Of a DNA stretch of 64,000 bases, positions 23,733 through 34,195 are shown piece by piece; the first letter of the stretch is position 1, and each line of letters begins with the position of its first letter. Position numbers and translations under genes: made by a program. The stretch lies in NCBI RefSeq assembly GCF_963169125.1, contig NC_084793.1:214174652-214238651 (forward strand), given 5' to 3'. The notes under the pieces were generated by a model that searched no databases, was not told the origin of the DNA, and saw only the letters and a list, made by a program, of their open reading frames with translations. The stretch is from Humulus lupulus. Lineage: Eukaryota; Streptophyta; Magnoliopsida; Rosales; Cannabaceae.

Positions 23733-26700
23733 TTGAAAGAGGAGATCGAAACTCTCATCAGAGCCGACCCCTTGGCTCAGTACGCGCGGAACAGGGTTCC
23801 AGCAAGTCGAACTGCTCCAAAAGTCCCGGTCAGTCAGCCCGGGTCTCGGATAGATCAAGACGTCTCTCCTCCCCTAATAGGAGGAAAGATATCTACAATC
23901 TCTGGAGGTCAGCATTTAGCTGGCGCGAGCAGGGGCGCCCAGAAGAGATACGTAAATGAACTCAATGCGCATAATGGAGTAGAGTTCGTCCCGGAGCAGC
24001 ATCTGCCAAAGCAGCAGCGATTGGAGAGTCAACCGATCATTTTTACAGAAGAAGATGCGGGCCATGTCCAGTTCCCTCATAACGACCCTCTGGTCGTAGC
24101 AGTTCAGCTTGCTAATTGGAGAGTTAGGAGGGTGCTGATCGTTAATGGGAGCTCGGTAAACCTTCTATTCCGGTCCACGCTGGAGAAGATGGGTTTGACT
24201 GTCGCCGAGCTGAAGGCGAACTCCATGATGCTGTATGGTTTTTCGGGAGAAGGATCAGCGGCCATAGGGACTATCGAGCTGGTGATCACCTTAGGAGAAG
24301 GGCCTCGGACAGTCTCCAAATTCCTTGAGTTCGTGGTCATCAACTGCCCCGCTGCGTATAATGCTATTATGGGCCGACCCACACTTGTAGCTTTTGAGGC
24401 CATCACTTCCGTTCGCCACCTCGCGCTAAAATTCCCTTCTTCCACGGGGATATGCACGGTCCGTGGCGATCAGCTCGCTGCCAGGGAATGCTACAACATT
24501 TCCATGAAGGGAAAATCGAAACCCGGGCAGCTAGCAATGGCCATCCAAGGTGGAGGAGAGGAATCTCAGGAACCTTTAGTTGATCCTGAGATTGAAAAAC
24601 CTCAGAACGTCGAGGGGGAAAATATCGTCTTAAGTGAGGATATTGACCCCCGAATAGGCGAGGATAAGTCCGAGCTCCAGGCTATTGAAGAGCTCGAGGA
24701 AGTAAACATCGATCCACAGAACCCTTCACGGATGGTCAAGCTTGGGAAGAACCTCTGTAACAAGAGGAAAGTGGAGCTGATCAAGTTTCTGTAGGACAAC
24801 CTGGATGTGTTTGCATGGTCACATGAGGACATGGTGGGAATCATTCCAAATGTCATCATGCACACCCTTCATCTGGACAAGAGCGTTCCTGCGAAGTCCC
24901 AGAAGCAGAGGCGCCTGGGAACAACCTGGGCTGAGGCCTTAGAGGAAGAAGTAGCCCGGCTCAAGAAATACGACTTTATTCGTGAAGCCAAGTTTCCAAT
25001 TTGGGTCGCCAACCCCGTGCTGGTCCCGAAGCCCAACGGGAAGTGGCGGACCTGCATCGACTTCTCTGACCTGAATAAAGCCTGCCCCAAAGATTGTTTT
25101 CCCTTGCCAAGGATTGACCAATTGGTGGACGCCACGGCAGGGCACGAGCTCATGTCCTTTATGGACGCGTACTCAGGCTACAATCAGATCGCCATGAATC
25201 CGGTGGACCAGGAGCACACCAGCTTCATGACCCCGACTAACGTCTATTGTTACAAGGTCATGCCATTCGGGCTGAAGAACGCCGACGCTACATACCAGAG
25301 GTTAGTAAATAGAATGTTCGCCAACCAGATCGGGAAGAACATGGAAGTGTACATTGACGACATGCTAGTCAAGTCAAAGACTGCCGATAACCATGTTTCC
25401 GACTTGGAGGATTGCTTCAAGATACTATGGGAGTATGGCATGAGGCTTAATCCACAGAAGTGCATTTTTGGAGTCGCATCTGGAAAATTCCTGGGTTTCA
25501 TCGTCAATACCTGAGGAATCGAGGCAAGCCCCGACAAGATCAGATCATTACTTGAGCTTCCTTCACCCAGGTCATGCAAAGACGTCCAAGGCCTGACAGG
25601 AAGGGTGGCAGCCCTCAATCGATTTATTTCAAAATCCACCGATAAGTGCCTGCCATTCTAGAACCTGCTCCGAGGGAATAAGAAGTTCGAATGGACAGAA
25701 GGGTGTGAAAGTGCTTTTCTTGATCTGAAGGCACATTTGGCCGAGCCACCCGTATTATCCAAACCAAAGGTAGGAGAGCCCATTTTTCTTTACCTAGCTG
25801 TCACAGAGGATGCAGCTAGTGCCGTATTAGTCCGAGAAGAAGACCGGGTTCAGAGACCGGTCTATTACATCAGCAAGAGACTTCTCAGAGCTGAATCTCG
25901 ATACCCATTGATGGAAAAATTGGCGTTCTGCCTTATCACGGCCTCCCGAAAGCTCAGGCTGTACTTCCAGTCCCACTCAATACACATCATAACCGATCAG
26001 CCTTTAAGGCAGGTTTTGCAAAAACCTGAAGCATTGGGACGCCTGTTAAAGTGGGCTGTTGAGCTCAGTCAGTTCGAATTTTGTACACCCCACGAACTGC
26101 TATAAAAAGTCAGGCCCTGGCCGATTTTGTGGCAGAGTGCATAGGATTCCGGGAGGATCCTGCAGAAGACTCACCCCAGCTCACATCGGCCTAGGCGTCG
26201 TGGAAGATCTTCGTAGATGGCTCGTCCAATGAGAACGGCTCCAGGGCTGGAATCATTTTGATATCCCCTGAGGGACATAGATTCCACTCGGTGCTGAGAT
26301 TCGGATTCAAGGCCTCCAACAACGAGGTCGAATATGAAGCTTTGCTGGCCGGGCTAAGAATAGCCCAGGAGCTGAAGGCGAGCTCCGTCTAGTGCTTCAG
26401 TGACTCCCAGCTCGTGGTAAACCAGGTGCTAGGCGAGTATCAGGCACGAGGACCCAAGATGGCTGCGTACCTGGAAAAGTTAAAAGTCGAACTGTCCGCG
26501 TTTGGGCGAGGCTCAATCGAGCAGATACCTCGGGAGCAGAACGCTAACGCAGACGCTCTTGCCAAGCTCGCCACCTCCGGGGAGACGGAGGCTTTGGGGT
26601 TAGTTCCAGTAGAGTTCTTGGAAAAACCAAGTATAGAAGAAGTCAGGACGGAGGTCAAGATGATCGACGCTAGGCCGAACTGGATGACCCCCATCCTTGA

Positions 26701-27916
26701 GTATCTCACAGAGGGGAAGCTACCTGAGGGGTGCAATGATGCGCGGCGGGTACTGTACCAGGCCCCAAGGTTTACAGTGGTAGACAGGGTGCTATACCGG
26801 CGTGGGCACTCCCTACCTCTCCTACGATGTGTTCTTCCAGGCGAAGCAAAGGCCATCCTGCAGGAGGTGCATGAGGGTTTTTGCGGGGATCACACTGGGG
26901 GGCAAAGCTTGTCCCTAAAGGTCTTAAGGCAAGGATATTATTGGCCCACTCTGTCCAAGGACTCGATCTTGTATGTCAAGAAGTGCGACAAGTGCCAGCG
27001 ATTCGCCACAGTTGCTCGAGCTCCCCCAATCAAGCTGAAGATGATCTCTTCCCCATGGCCATTTGCAGTCTGGGGAATCGACTTGGTTGGCGCCCTCCCT
27101 ACTGGAAAGGGCGGGGTCCGATACACTGTGGTGGCCATCGACTACTTTACGAAGTGGGCTGAGGCAGAACCTTTGGCAATAATAACTTCCAAAAAAGTCC
27201 TCGACTTCGTGGTTAAGAGCATTATCTGCCGATTCGGGCTGCCCAAGAAGATCGTTTCCGACAATGGGACTCAGTTCGACAGCGACCTGTTCACTGAGTT
27301 TTGTGAAAGGTACGGAATTGTGAAAAGCTTCTCCTCCGTGGCCTATCCTCAGGCGAATGGCCAGGTCGAGGCCGTCAATAAGACTCTAAAGGCGAGCCTC
27401 AAGAAGAGGCTAGACGAAGCCAAGGGGGTCTAGCCAAAACAGCTCCCCCAGGTTCTGTGGGCATACCGGACCTCGTACCGGACTCCTACGGGTCATACTC
27501 CTTTCTCCCTGACTTTTGGGAGTGAGGCGGTCCTCCCCGTGGAGATTAAGGTACCTTCACATAGAGTCTAGGCATATGACCAGGACCACAACCACGAGCT
27601 ACTTTGTGCTTCCCTTGACTTGGTTGACGAAAGACGAGAAGATTCGTAACTCCAGCTCGCACATTACCAGCAAAAAATCACTCGTTATTTCAACTCAAAA
27701 GTCAAAAAGCGCGACTTTAGCATTGGCGACCTGGTCCTCAGGAGGGTTTTCTTAGCCGGTAAGGATCCCAAAGATGGAGTATTGGGATCGAACTGGGAAG
27801 GGCCATACCAAATCATCGAGGTCATTAAAGAAGGAACTTACAAATTAGCTCGGCTCAATGGAGGGGCAGTCCCACGGGCTTGGAACGCCATCCATTTGAA
27901 GAGATATTATCAATGA
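23733..27916 (+). pseudogene. Tat pol: protease, RT, RNase H, archaeal RNase H, integrase
   Basis: Protease lies near 24130-24170, with VNGSSVNLLF: the catalytic aspartate before GSS is asparagine here. Reverse transcriptase (about 24890-25510) keeps the catalytic YIDD near 25350. RNase H covers about 25740-26100. A second, archaeal-type RNase H follows at about 26200-26590, with FVDGSSNENG and NEVEYEALL. Integrase runs from about 26780 to the stop at 27914, with its zinc region, then the catalytic positions GIDLVGALP, SDNGTQF and GQVEAVNK, all present. In-frame stops at 24792, 25512, 25659 and 27431 and one frameshift near 26080 disable it. The second RNase H identifies the Tat lineage. Confidence 0.9.
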
Positions 27917-28040
27917 CCCCCCTTGTAAGGCCTAAAAGGCCATTTTTTATGTATTAATCAATGAGAATTAAATTTACAAGTGTAATCTAAAGTCACCACG
28001 AAAGACCCTTTCCCAGTTACTTGGGCGGCATATGGTACCT

Positions 28041-28736
28041 GGATATAACTAGGTCGCCTTAAAGACTTAGAAGTTAATTCAAATCGATTGATCGTTGTTT
28101 TTCTTAAAAGACACGAGATAATTGATAAAAATTAACGCGAACTAAGTCATATCCTGGATTTAACCAGGTCGCCTTAAAACTTAGAAGTTAATTTAAATCG
28201 ATTAATCGTTGCTTTTCTTAAAGAGCACGAGATGTTGATAAAAATTAACGCGAACTAAGTCCTATCCAGGATTTAACCAGGTCGCCTTAAAACTTAGAAG
28301 TTAATTTAAATCGATTGATCGTTGCTTTTCTTAAAGAGCACGAGATGTTGATAAAAATTAACGCGAACTAAGTTTTCAAACTAAGTTCCCGGACATAACC
28401 AGGTCATAAAACTTAGAAGTTAATTTAAATCGATTGATCGTTGTTTTTCTTAAAGAGCACGAGATATTGATAAAAAATTAACGCGAACTAAGTTTTCAAA
28501 CTAAGTTCCTGGACATAACCAGGTCATAAAACTTAGAAGTTAATTTAAATCGGTTGATCGTTGTTTTTCTTAAAGAGCACGAGATATTGATAAAAATTAA
28601 CGCGAACTAAGTTTTCAAACTAAGTTCCTGAACATAACCAGGTCATAAAACTTAGAAGTTAATTTAAATCGATTGATCGTTGTTTTTCTTAAAGAGCACG
28701 AGATATTGATAAAAATTAACGCGAACTAAGTTTTTT
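28041..28736. repeat. Six tandem copies of a 113-120 bp unit
   Basis: The word acttagaagttaatt starts at 28065, 28179, 28292, 28411, 28531 and 28650, giving periods of 114, 113, 119, 120 and 119. Each unit also carries 'cgattgatcgttg', 'agcacgagat' and 'aattaacgcgaactaag'. The array lies exactly between the end of the plus-strand pol gene and the end of the minus-strand antisense gene, in a convergent arrangement. Confidence 0.9.
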
Positions 28737-28890
28737 AAAGCAGTAACATAAATGCGTAAAGGCAACAAGAAATAAACCAATCAAAGGAAAAAATTGATAA
28801 AAACCGATTGTCTCGAGGTAAAAAAAAACCTCATGCAAAGTTACACAAAAAATGAGAATATTAAAGGAGTGGATGCGAAAAAGAAAGGCC

Positions 28891-31613
28891 CTAAGTTCCA
28901 CCAGGCTGCCCCGTGGAGGTCGCCGTCTCGTCCTCCTGCTCGGCTACGACGGAGACTTCCCCGGTCTCAGAAGGTGCCTCTTTCTGGAGGCGAGCTTTAA
29001 ACCCCTCCAGGAAGGGCTCCCAGACGTCCGCTCCCAAGAAGGAGAAATCACCGTCCGAGTTGTAGACCCAGCAGTGGTAGAGCATGTCCTCCATGGTGGA
29101 GCTGGAGGCTGCCTTCTCGGCTTCCAGGGCGGCCTTGGCCTCCTCGGCCCCAGCCTTCGCAGTGTCTAGCTCTGCCCGCACAGCGGCGATGGCGTCTTTA
29201 GTGGCATCGACCTCTTGAAGCTTAGGACGGGCTTCAGCCAGTTCAGCCTGCGCAGCCGCCAAGGCATCCTTGGCTTCCCTTTCCTTCTGTTGGGCCGTCT
29301 GCAAGGAAGTCTGATGGGCGGCCAAGGTCGTCTGATGCTCGCCCCTCATATCCTCGAGCTGGGCCTTGGCCCTGGCTATGCTCCGGTGAAGGGCCAAGAC
29401 GCTCTGCAAATGCAAAGAGGCAACTGCCTTAGAAAAAAAAGAGAGGAAAAACAGGGCAAGGCATAATAATCAAAAATCATAGAAGGGTAAAGTCAGCTTA
29501 CCATTAAGGCCATGCCCAATGACGATTCCATTACGCCCACCGGGCTCCTGGTTTCGATGGCCCGCAGCTCTCTCTCATTGAAGCGGTAGAAGTGGCTGAC
29601 GGCGTAGCTCGCCAACTCATACACCGTCCCCCGAAAGACATCTGGAATCTTCTCCAGGTCATGGGGGTCCACTGGGATATGTACCTCAGGGGGCACAGTT
29701 ACCGAGGCCCCGAGCTCCGCCCCTGTGTCCCGGACAAAGGCTGGAGCTTGCGAAGGGGGTGGGGGCATGTTCTCCACTGCAGCAGGAGGTGCAGTTTCCT
29801 CGGCCTGGGTAGCTGGGGGCTGCTCCTTCCCCTTTGCAGGGGACTTGGTTGGGGTCCTAGTGGATTTCTTCGCCACCCGAAGCTTCTTCATTTTGGGCCC
29901 GGAGGCCCCAGCTGAGGAGTTCTCTCCGGTGAACATAGCTCGCAGATTTTTTCCCCCGGGCTGAGACATTTCCTCTGGCAAAACAAAGACAACTTCAATA
30001 TATCAGTAAACAGTCATGCAAAAACAAAAAACAAAGGGGAAAAAAGGCGAAACTCAAGTATATATATATATACTAAGGGGAATCCTATCCCCCGAGCTAG
30101 AAGAGGAATCTATGGTCACGACCATCGGCCCCGGAGCTTCTGCGGGGGAATCTAAGACAATTACTTCTCGAGCTGGCACATGTTCTGGATTCGAGGCTGT
30201 CTCAGGACTAGACTCTTCTACGTATTGCCTAAGACCCGGAGCTACGACACCCTCCCGGAGTGATGGCCATGACCGAAGGTTGGTCCCATACTCCTCGAAC
30301 AGGACCGACCTAAAGGCTGTGGTGTTGTCTACAACTATGGTACTCCTAGGGCGGCTACTTTCATAATCCAACACGAGCTGGTCGACGCATTGGAGAAGGG
30401 TTTCGTCAAAGTCTGGGTCACTTCGATGGCGTTGGACGAGCTGTTTGGGATTGAACCTAGCTAGCCGGGGGTCTGCAGTGGCCCTATCTAAGTTCCTAAA
30501 CATATATGGGTTACCTTGGCCGGAGGGACCTGCAGCTGCTCCGGACCGGATCCTCTCCTCGCCCGTCCTTTGGGCGACCTCCAGCGCCCGCTTCCTCATC
30601 CTCACGAGGGGCACCTCGTCCTCCTCGTCCTCATCCCCCGCGACCTCCTCCTCGGGGATGGCTCTCATCTCGCGAGCTGGGGGAGGCACCCAGGGTCTCC
30701 TCAGATTCAAAGTTTGGCCTGGGGAGATCAGCTTGCAGGCCAACATCGTCTCGTCTGTCATGAGTTGGCGATAGTCTTTTTCACTGGGGGGCAAGCCCGC
30801 CAGTGTCTCGTACTGGCTCCTGAGGATCACAGACTTCTCTGTCCTCGTGAAGATAACTGCAGAATTAATCTAAGTCAGAAATGGATACAGGGGGAGCTAA
30901 CCGATACTTAACTTACGAGCTAAGGTTGAAAGGCACTTACAAGGACGATTGAAGTAGTGCAGCTCGCAATTTCGGAACCCCGTCAACATAAAGAATTGGT
31001 CTTTGAAGTCGTTGGGGTGGCTGGGCAGCTCGATGACCGCAGTCGTGTTGGGGAACCGGGTCAAGTAATAGAACCCGTCACCTCGCCCCCGTTGCTCCAG
31101 GCTGGCCTTGAGGCAGAAGAAATACAGAATGTCTGCAGGAGTGGGGACCTCCCACTCCTGTTTCAAGAACAAATATCTCAACCCCGCCAACAAGCGATAG
31201 AAGTTGGGGGGGAGCTGGAAAGGGGCCAACCTCACATAATTGAGGAAGTCGGCGAAGTACTGGTCCAGCCGGAGGAAAGCCCCCGCCTTGAAATGTTCGT
31301 CGCTCCAGGCCGAGAACACCACATCAAGCGGCGCGCAGCTCCGCTCGCCTTCTGCGGGAGGTCGGGCAATCACGGATCCTCTCCCTAGCTCGATGTTATG
31401 GGAGAGGAATATTTTGTTTACCCTCGCCTGGTCAGTGATCTTCGAGACGATCTTCTTCACCTCGAAGAACGCGTCGGGGGCCACCTCGAGCTCCCGTTCC
31501 ACTGCTGGCCCGAAGTTAGGAATCGGGGATTCAGCCATCACCTCCTTTCCCTTGTTTTGTTGGGAGGACGAGTTGCCTACGGACTTCTTGGGAGCGTTTT
31601 TCTTGAGTCCCAT
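28891..31613 (-). CDS. Antisense gene of the Tat element: intact, four coding exons, 813 aa
   Basis: Coding exons on the minus strand: 31613-30941, 30856-30074, 29974-29502, 29403-28891. Introns of 84, 99 and 98 bp all begin GT and end AG (donors GTAAGT, GTATAT, GTAAGC; acceptors CTGCAG, GCCAG, TTGCAG). Phases 1, 1 and 0 join exactly, giving 2442 nt with no stop before 28893-28891. Residues 1-224 resemble the 'putative gypsy-type transposase' domain (PF04195) by my recollection, with LAPFQLPPNFYRLLAGLRY and ILYFFCLK. Residues 225-485 contain acidic runs. Residues 486-643 are rich in Lys, Pro and Ala. Residues 644-813 form an alanine-rich predicted coiled coil. No catalytic motif is evident, so the function is unknown. 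Extra antisense frames are known in Tat elements. That it is open while all sense genes are broken suggests recent function or selection. Confidence 0.85.
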
Positions 31614-32345
31614 CTGGTCGTCTAGCGAACAAAAAGAAGAAATTTTAGAAAAAGGCGACCTAAAGATGGAGAAGAATCTGAATGTGTTTCCTTGACACGA
31701 GCTGAGGTAAGCCCAGCCCGTGGAGAGTGAGACCACGCGGTTCTATGAACACGCGCATGTGCTCCCAACAGATCCCCAATTACTCGGAATTCGTGCGTCA
31801 GGAGGGTTAGGATAGAAATTTGCCTTGGAAGGAAAGTTTCGGTAGGCGAGAGGTGCAAAACCGCCTGTGAAGCGTGTCCCCTAAGCTACCCGGTTTTGCA
31901 CCCAAAGTACTGGATACTTTAAACTAGCATACCTAAAATCCTACCCAGAAAATTTCCCCAGAAAACGCACCCTATAAATCGTGCTCCTAAATGGTTTTCT
32001 ACTACAAACGATACCCTAACCTAACAGGCTTTCACCCTTCATGCCCACAAAAAACCAACAAAGCCTTGCATGCGGCTATAGTAAATATTTACCTAGGCTA
32101 CAGTGAAAAATAATTTCAAAACATGCACAGTTAGGGGACTTACAGAGTGTTTTGGTTGAGAAGAGGATGAAGGGATCGCTTAGGTTGGAGCTTCGTCGGA
32201 GTAGTTGATTCCAAAGCTTCAAGGGAGCCCTTGCACCTGAACGTCTTGAGTGCTGGGAATGGCGGCCGGAAAGAAGAGGTTTTTTCTTTTGAAGATGAAG
32301 AAGAGAGAAGAAGAAGAAAAATTCTGGAAAATTTCAAATGAACGG
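31614..32345 (-). other. Probable 5' UTR of the antisense gene, with a 522-bp intron
   Basis: A non-coding first exon (about 32345-32144) ends in a consensus donor, CACTCT then GTAAGTCC. A matching acceptor, pyrimidine-rich with GCTAG at 31626-31622, lies eight bases before the ATG at 31613. The transcript start is inferred from the TATA box position only. The reading frame also stays open upstream to 31736, so an unspliced start is possible, but that segment has intron-like character. Confidence 0.55.
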
Positions 32346-32370
32346 GTGGCCCATGCGTAAGGTGGCCACC

Positions 32371-32381
32371 CCTTTTATATA
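32371..32381 (-). promoter_or_regulatory. TATA box for the antisense gene
   Basis: On the minus strand TATATAAAAGG, a very good plant TATA box, sits about 30 bp ahead of the inferred first exon and about 260 bp inside the 3' LTR boundary. It would drive transcription away from the 3' LTR, opposite to the element's own RNA. Confidence 0.6.
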
Positions 32382-32624
32382 CGTGAAGGGCCACGTGAGG
32401 AGGGTCGTTGGATTACCCTGATGTGGGATCCAAGGCTCTCCACTCGAAAGATGAAACGACAGCTGAGTATAGGCTAGGCCATTTAATGTGGTTCTCGGAA
32501 GACGTACCGTCACCAACCATGATGTTCCACATATTCGGCGCCTGCGTAAAATGTGGAATATGAAGAGTTCATGGGGAAGCCTAGAAGCCCCTACTGTGGC
32601 CCTATGCGACATCGTGTACCACGA

Positions 32625-32644
32625 GCAGGGGCTTGGGGGGCAAA
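32625..32644 (+). other. Polypurine tract of the Tat element
   Basis: GCAGGGGCTTGGGGGGCAAA lies directly before the 3' LTR start at 32645, the position of the plus-strand primer. Confidence 0.75.
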
Positions 32645-33404
32645 TGTACCCCCTGATTTTCCCACGGGCTGTTAGCGGACTGAGATACGGCCTAATCATG
32701 TCTACCACGTGGACATCCCCAAGACCGGAGCTGCCATCGTAAGATCCTACCTCCTTAGCTCGAGGTAACCTAAAGGTTCGCCAAGATTACTTAAGGACCG
32801 AGTCTGGACTCTGAAGGCCACAGGTCGAGGGAAGCATCCAGCTCGTGGTACGAGCTAGAGTTGGAGGCTGTGACCTTTTATAAAGTCAACCACGCAAGGT
32901 AAACGTGCATATATCAGACATCACGTGTCTGATATATCCCTGACTTCTCAGACACGCAGCATGAACGTGCGTATTCAGATACCCATGACTGGGTTGGGCC
33001 GTGCGGCCCATTATCCCCCTTACCTATTGATTAGACCACACTTCATGTGTCAGGTTTTAGGAATTAATCATGAATGTCACAGAGTTGACATGATAGGTAA
33101 GAAGGTCATGGGATGACCTTCTTACCAACTCCCATGTGCCCTCTCCTATAAATATGGAGACCCTGGGAGTTGCAAAGGGTTGGATTCTATTATGTAAGGA
33201 AATACCCTGTAAAAGAATACCAAGCATATAGCAATAATATTGACTGGTGGAGTAGAAGGATTTTAACCTTTAAACCACCTAAAAAACGTGATTGTGTCAC
33301 CAGCCCATTTTCAAAAGATCATTCATCTATTTCGGTTCATAGTTAAGCACTAATCCCTTCCTCTTATTTTCTTAATTACATATTGGCGAAGAACCGCGTC
33401 AACA
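32645..33404 (+). repeat. Tat 3' LTR
   Basis: 760 bp, same length as the 5' LTR with about 17 substitutions and no visible length change. It ends CAACA at 33404, followed by CTAAC (33405-33409), the TSD partner of CTAAT at 20764. Confidence 0.9.
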
Positions 33405-33409
33405 CTAAC

Positions 33410-34180
33410 AAATGTCAAATTTCAAATAATTTAAATATTAAAAACTACAGAATAAAATATATTAATATTTTCTTATAAAAAATATAATAAAAATAAAAAT
33501 TATTTAAAAGAAAATATCTTTAATATCTGATATCTAAATTCTAATATTTTAATTTATTAAAAGATTTAAAATTAAGTTGTTAGCCTATTTTTAAATTTGA
33601 ATTTGAATATTTGTAGAAAATATCTAATTTTTAAATATCAAACAATAAAAATATCTTATTTAAAAAACATTTTTAAATGATAAAATAATTATGATATTTT
33701 GGGTTTGACATATAAAAATCAATTTCACATTTTTTTATTCTTTAGTTTTAATAACAAAAAATAAAAAATAAGATGAGGTACTGTTCACGTCGGAGTGGTG
33801 TGACTGACGGATGCGCGCGCATGCACTGATGCTGTGAGCAGGAATGCGCGTGAATGCAGCTTTGGTGCCCGCGCAGATGGTTAGGTGACGAGCGCATCTA
33901 CGCGCGCGAGGTGTGCGGCTAGGCGAAAAAAAATTCAAAATTTTTTTGAGCAATTTTTTCAAACCAAAAGCGTTTTCTAAGTAAATTTTACCATGTTTTA
34001 CACAAAATAAAGCATTCTTAAAAATTAATGGCATAAAAAATACAACAAAATAATATAAAATTGCTAATAATCACATAAAATTCAATATGCTTCATAAAAA
34101 CATGAAATCCATCCAATTACTCAACACATCAAATAATTCAATTTTTAACATGTTCATGCATGAAAATAAAGAATATCAAA
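33410..34180 (-). mobile_element. Copia leader region, part next to the primer site
   Basis: Continuation of the copia leader beyond the Tat insertion. A very AT-rich half (33410-33770) is followed by a GC-richer, CpG-rich patch with alternating gcgcgc (33810-33910). A 99-codon frame at 34034-33735 has no recognisable features and I do not call it a gene. Confidence 0.5.
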
Positions 34181-34193
34181 GGCTCTCATACTA
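34181..34193 (-). other. Decayed primer-binding site of the copia element
   Basis: On the minus strand TAGTATGAGAGCC follows the end of the 5' LTR by two bases. It matches the initiator-Met tRNA site TGGTATCAGAGCC at 11 of 13 bases. Confidence 0.6.
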
Positions 34194-34195
34194 GT

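Larger units (their letters stand above)
20769..33404 (+). mobile_element. Tat-lineage Ty3/gypsy retrotransposon with antisense gene
   Basis: Both LTRs are exactly 760 bp (20769-21528, 32645-33404), start TGTAC and end CAACA, and are flanked by CTAAT and CTAAC. Gag and pol are on the plus strand. A second, archaeal-type RNase H after the normal one, and an extra gene between integrase and the 3' LTR, are marks of the Tat group. Its sequence is clearly richer in G+C than its surroundings. By hand I count about 17 differences between the LTRs (roughly 2%), so it is young. Sense coding is broken but the antisense gene is open throughout. Confidence 0.9.

Noticed and set aside
28041..28736. CRISPR-like array
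   Set aside because: The units are contiguous 113-120 bp tandem repeats without unique spacers, inside a plant retrotransposon.
29725..30911. Several plus-strand frames of 80-140 codons opposite the antisense gene
   Set aside because: They are rich in Pro, Ser and Arg as expected for the complement of the real exons, and cross the introns without splice logic.
31614..31736. Upstream extension of the first coding exon of the antisense gene
   Set aside because: The frame is open, but the stretch ends in an acceptor-like pyrimidine tract and GCTAG just before the ATG, so it is more likely intron.
33735..34034. 99-codon minus-strand frame with a basic middle part
   Set aside because: Lies in the copia leader, has no family resemblance, and its composition follows a CpG-rich patch.
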